Source: Candidatus Hecatellales archaeon B24
GTDB lineage: Archaea > Thermoproteota > Bathyarchaeia > Hecatellales > Hecatellaceae
Assembly (NCBI GenBank): GCA_001593855.1
Contig: LUCC01000005.1
Span: forward strand, 1 to 12,068
Direction: 5' to 3'
Length of the DNA stretch: 12,068 bases
Shown: piece by piece, positions 12,042 to 12,068 of the stretch
Layout: every line of letters starts with the position of its first letter
Position numbering within the stretch: the stretch's first letter is position 1
Made by a program: the position numbers and the translations under genes
Notes under the pieces: generated by a model
The model's input: the letters and a program-made list of their open reading frames with translations, nothing else
Told to the model about the DNA's origin: nothing
Database searches by the model: none

Positions 12042-12066
12042 CCGGCCCGCCTCTCCACTCCGGCCC
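12038..12066 (-). repeat. 11-base direct repeat spanning the 5' end of tRNA-Val
   Basis: GGGCCGGAGTG occurs twice on the minus strand, at 12066-12056 and at 12048-12038. The second copy is the acceptor strand of the tRNA plus the first four bases of its 7/8 intron; the first copy lies 18 bases start-to-start upstream, in the 5' leader. Confidence 0.7.
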
Positions 12067-12068
12067 CA

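Larger units (their letters stand above)
11908..12048 (-). tRNA. tRNA-Val (anticodon GAC) with two introns and encoded CCA
   Basis: The 3' part is unambiguous: T arm GCCGG-TTCGAGT-CCGGC, acceptor strand CCGGCCC, discriminator A and encoded CCA ending at 11908. The matching 5' acceptor strand GGGCCGG is at 12048-12042. T8 begins only at 12000, so 41 bases interrupt the gene between positions 7 and 8. From there the D arm (GTCTAGTTGGTTAGGAT), the anticodon stem TCCGC/GCGGA and the loop with T33 and GAC are present. About 23 further bases sit in the anticodon loop, after the GAC. Removing both insertions gives a normal tRNA of 74 nucleotides plus CCA. The GAC anticodon and the A73 discriminator identify valine; tRNA-Asp would need GTC and G73. 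Its promoter lies beyond the window edge. Confidence 0.93.

Noticed and set aside
11908..12048. Reading the tRNA as aspartate or as a long-variable-arm (Leu/Ser) tRNA
   Set aside because: The anticodon is GAC, not GTC, and the discriminator is A; the extra bases after the anticodon are removed to give a normal 7-base loop and a 5-base variable region.
1..12068. CRISPR arrays, insertion sequences, integrases
   Set aside because: No regularly spaced repeats, transposase motifs or terminal inverted repeats were seen; the mntA-hepT patch has no recombinase gene and no clear target-site duplication.

Overview
The window looks like chromosomal DNA from an archaeon, most likely a thermophilic lineage of the TACK type. 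The evidence is archaeal Pelota, a family-B DNA polymerase, an archaeal RimI-type acetyltransferase, TATA-like boxes with short or no leaders, frequent TTG starts, and a terminal tRNA-Val gene interrupted by two introns, one with a near-ideal bulge-helix-bulge. The lineage is an inference; no marker here fixes it more closely. Genes are densely packed on both strands and no gene-free stretch exceeds 300 bases.

Left part (1-3499): the 3' part of a HAD phosphatase on the plus strand, then a minus-strand cluster that is transcribed pelota (dom34), cutA, site-2 protease. A divergent RimI-type N-acetyltransferase gene starts 60 bases from pelota. Middle (3500-4762): an AT-richer patch carrying a complete two-gene MntA/HepT (nucleotidyltransferase/HEPN) toxin-antitoxin module. 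It is followed at once by the broken 3' end of a second rimI-like gene, so the module sits between a whole and a decapitated copy of the same family. This looks like an insertion or recombination scar.

Centre (4763-7705): a corrinoid adenosyltransferase (cobO/btuR type), then a 789-residue PolB. Its polymerase motifs A, B and C are intact, but most of its proofreading-exonuclease catalytic residues are replaced. Right part (7727-10486): two small minus-strand genes (a zinc-ribbon protein and a stand-alone EF-Tu domain-2-like protein), a nucleoside 2-deoxyribosyltransferase-family gene, and the acetolactate synthase catalytic subunit. The end (10467-12068) holds a GT39/PMT-like membrane glycosyltransferase and tRNA-Val(GAC) on the minus strand.

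Most genes are housekeeping functions (ribosome rescue, protein acetylation, cobalamin, branched-chain amino acids, nucleotide metabolism, glycosylation). The most notable points are the apparently exonuclease-dead but polymerase-competent PolB, the tRNA-Val with an intron exactly at position 7/8, and the MntA/HepT module lodged beside a rimI remnant.
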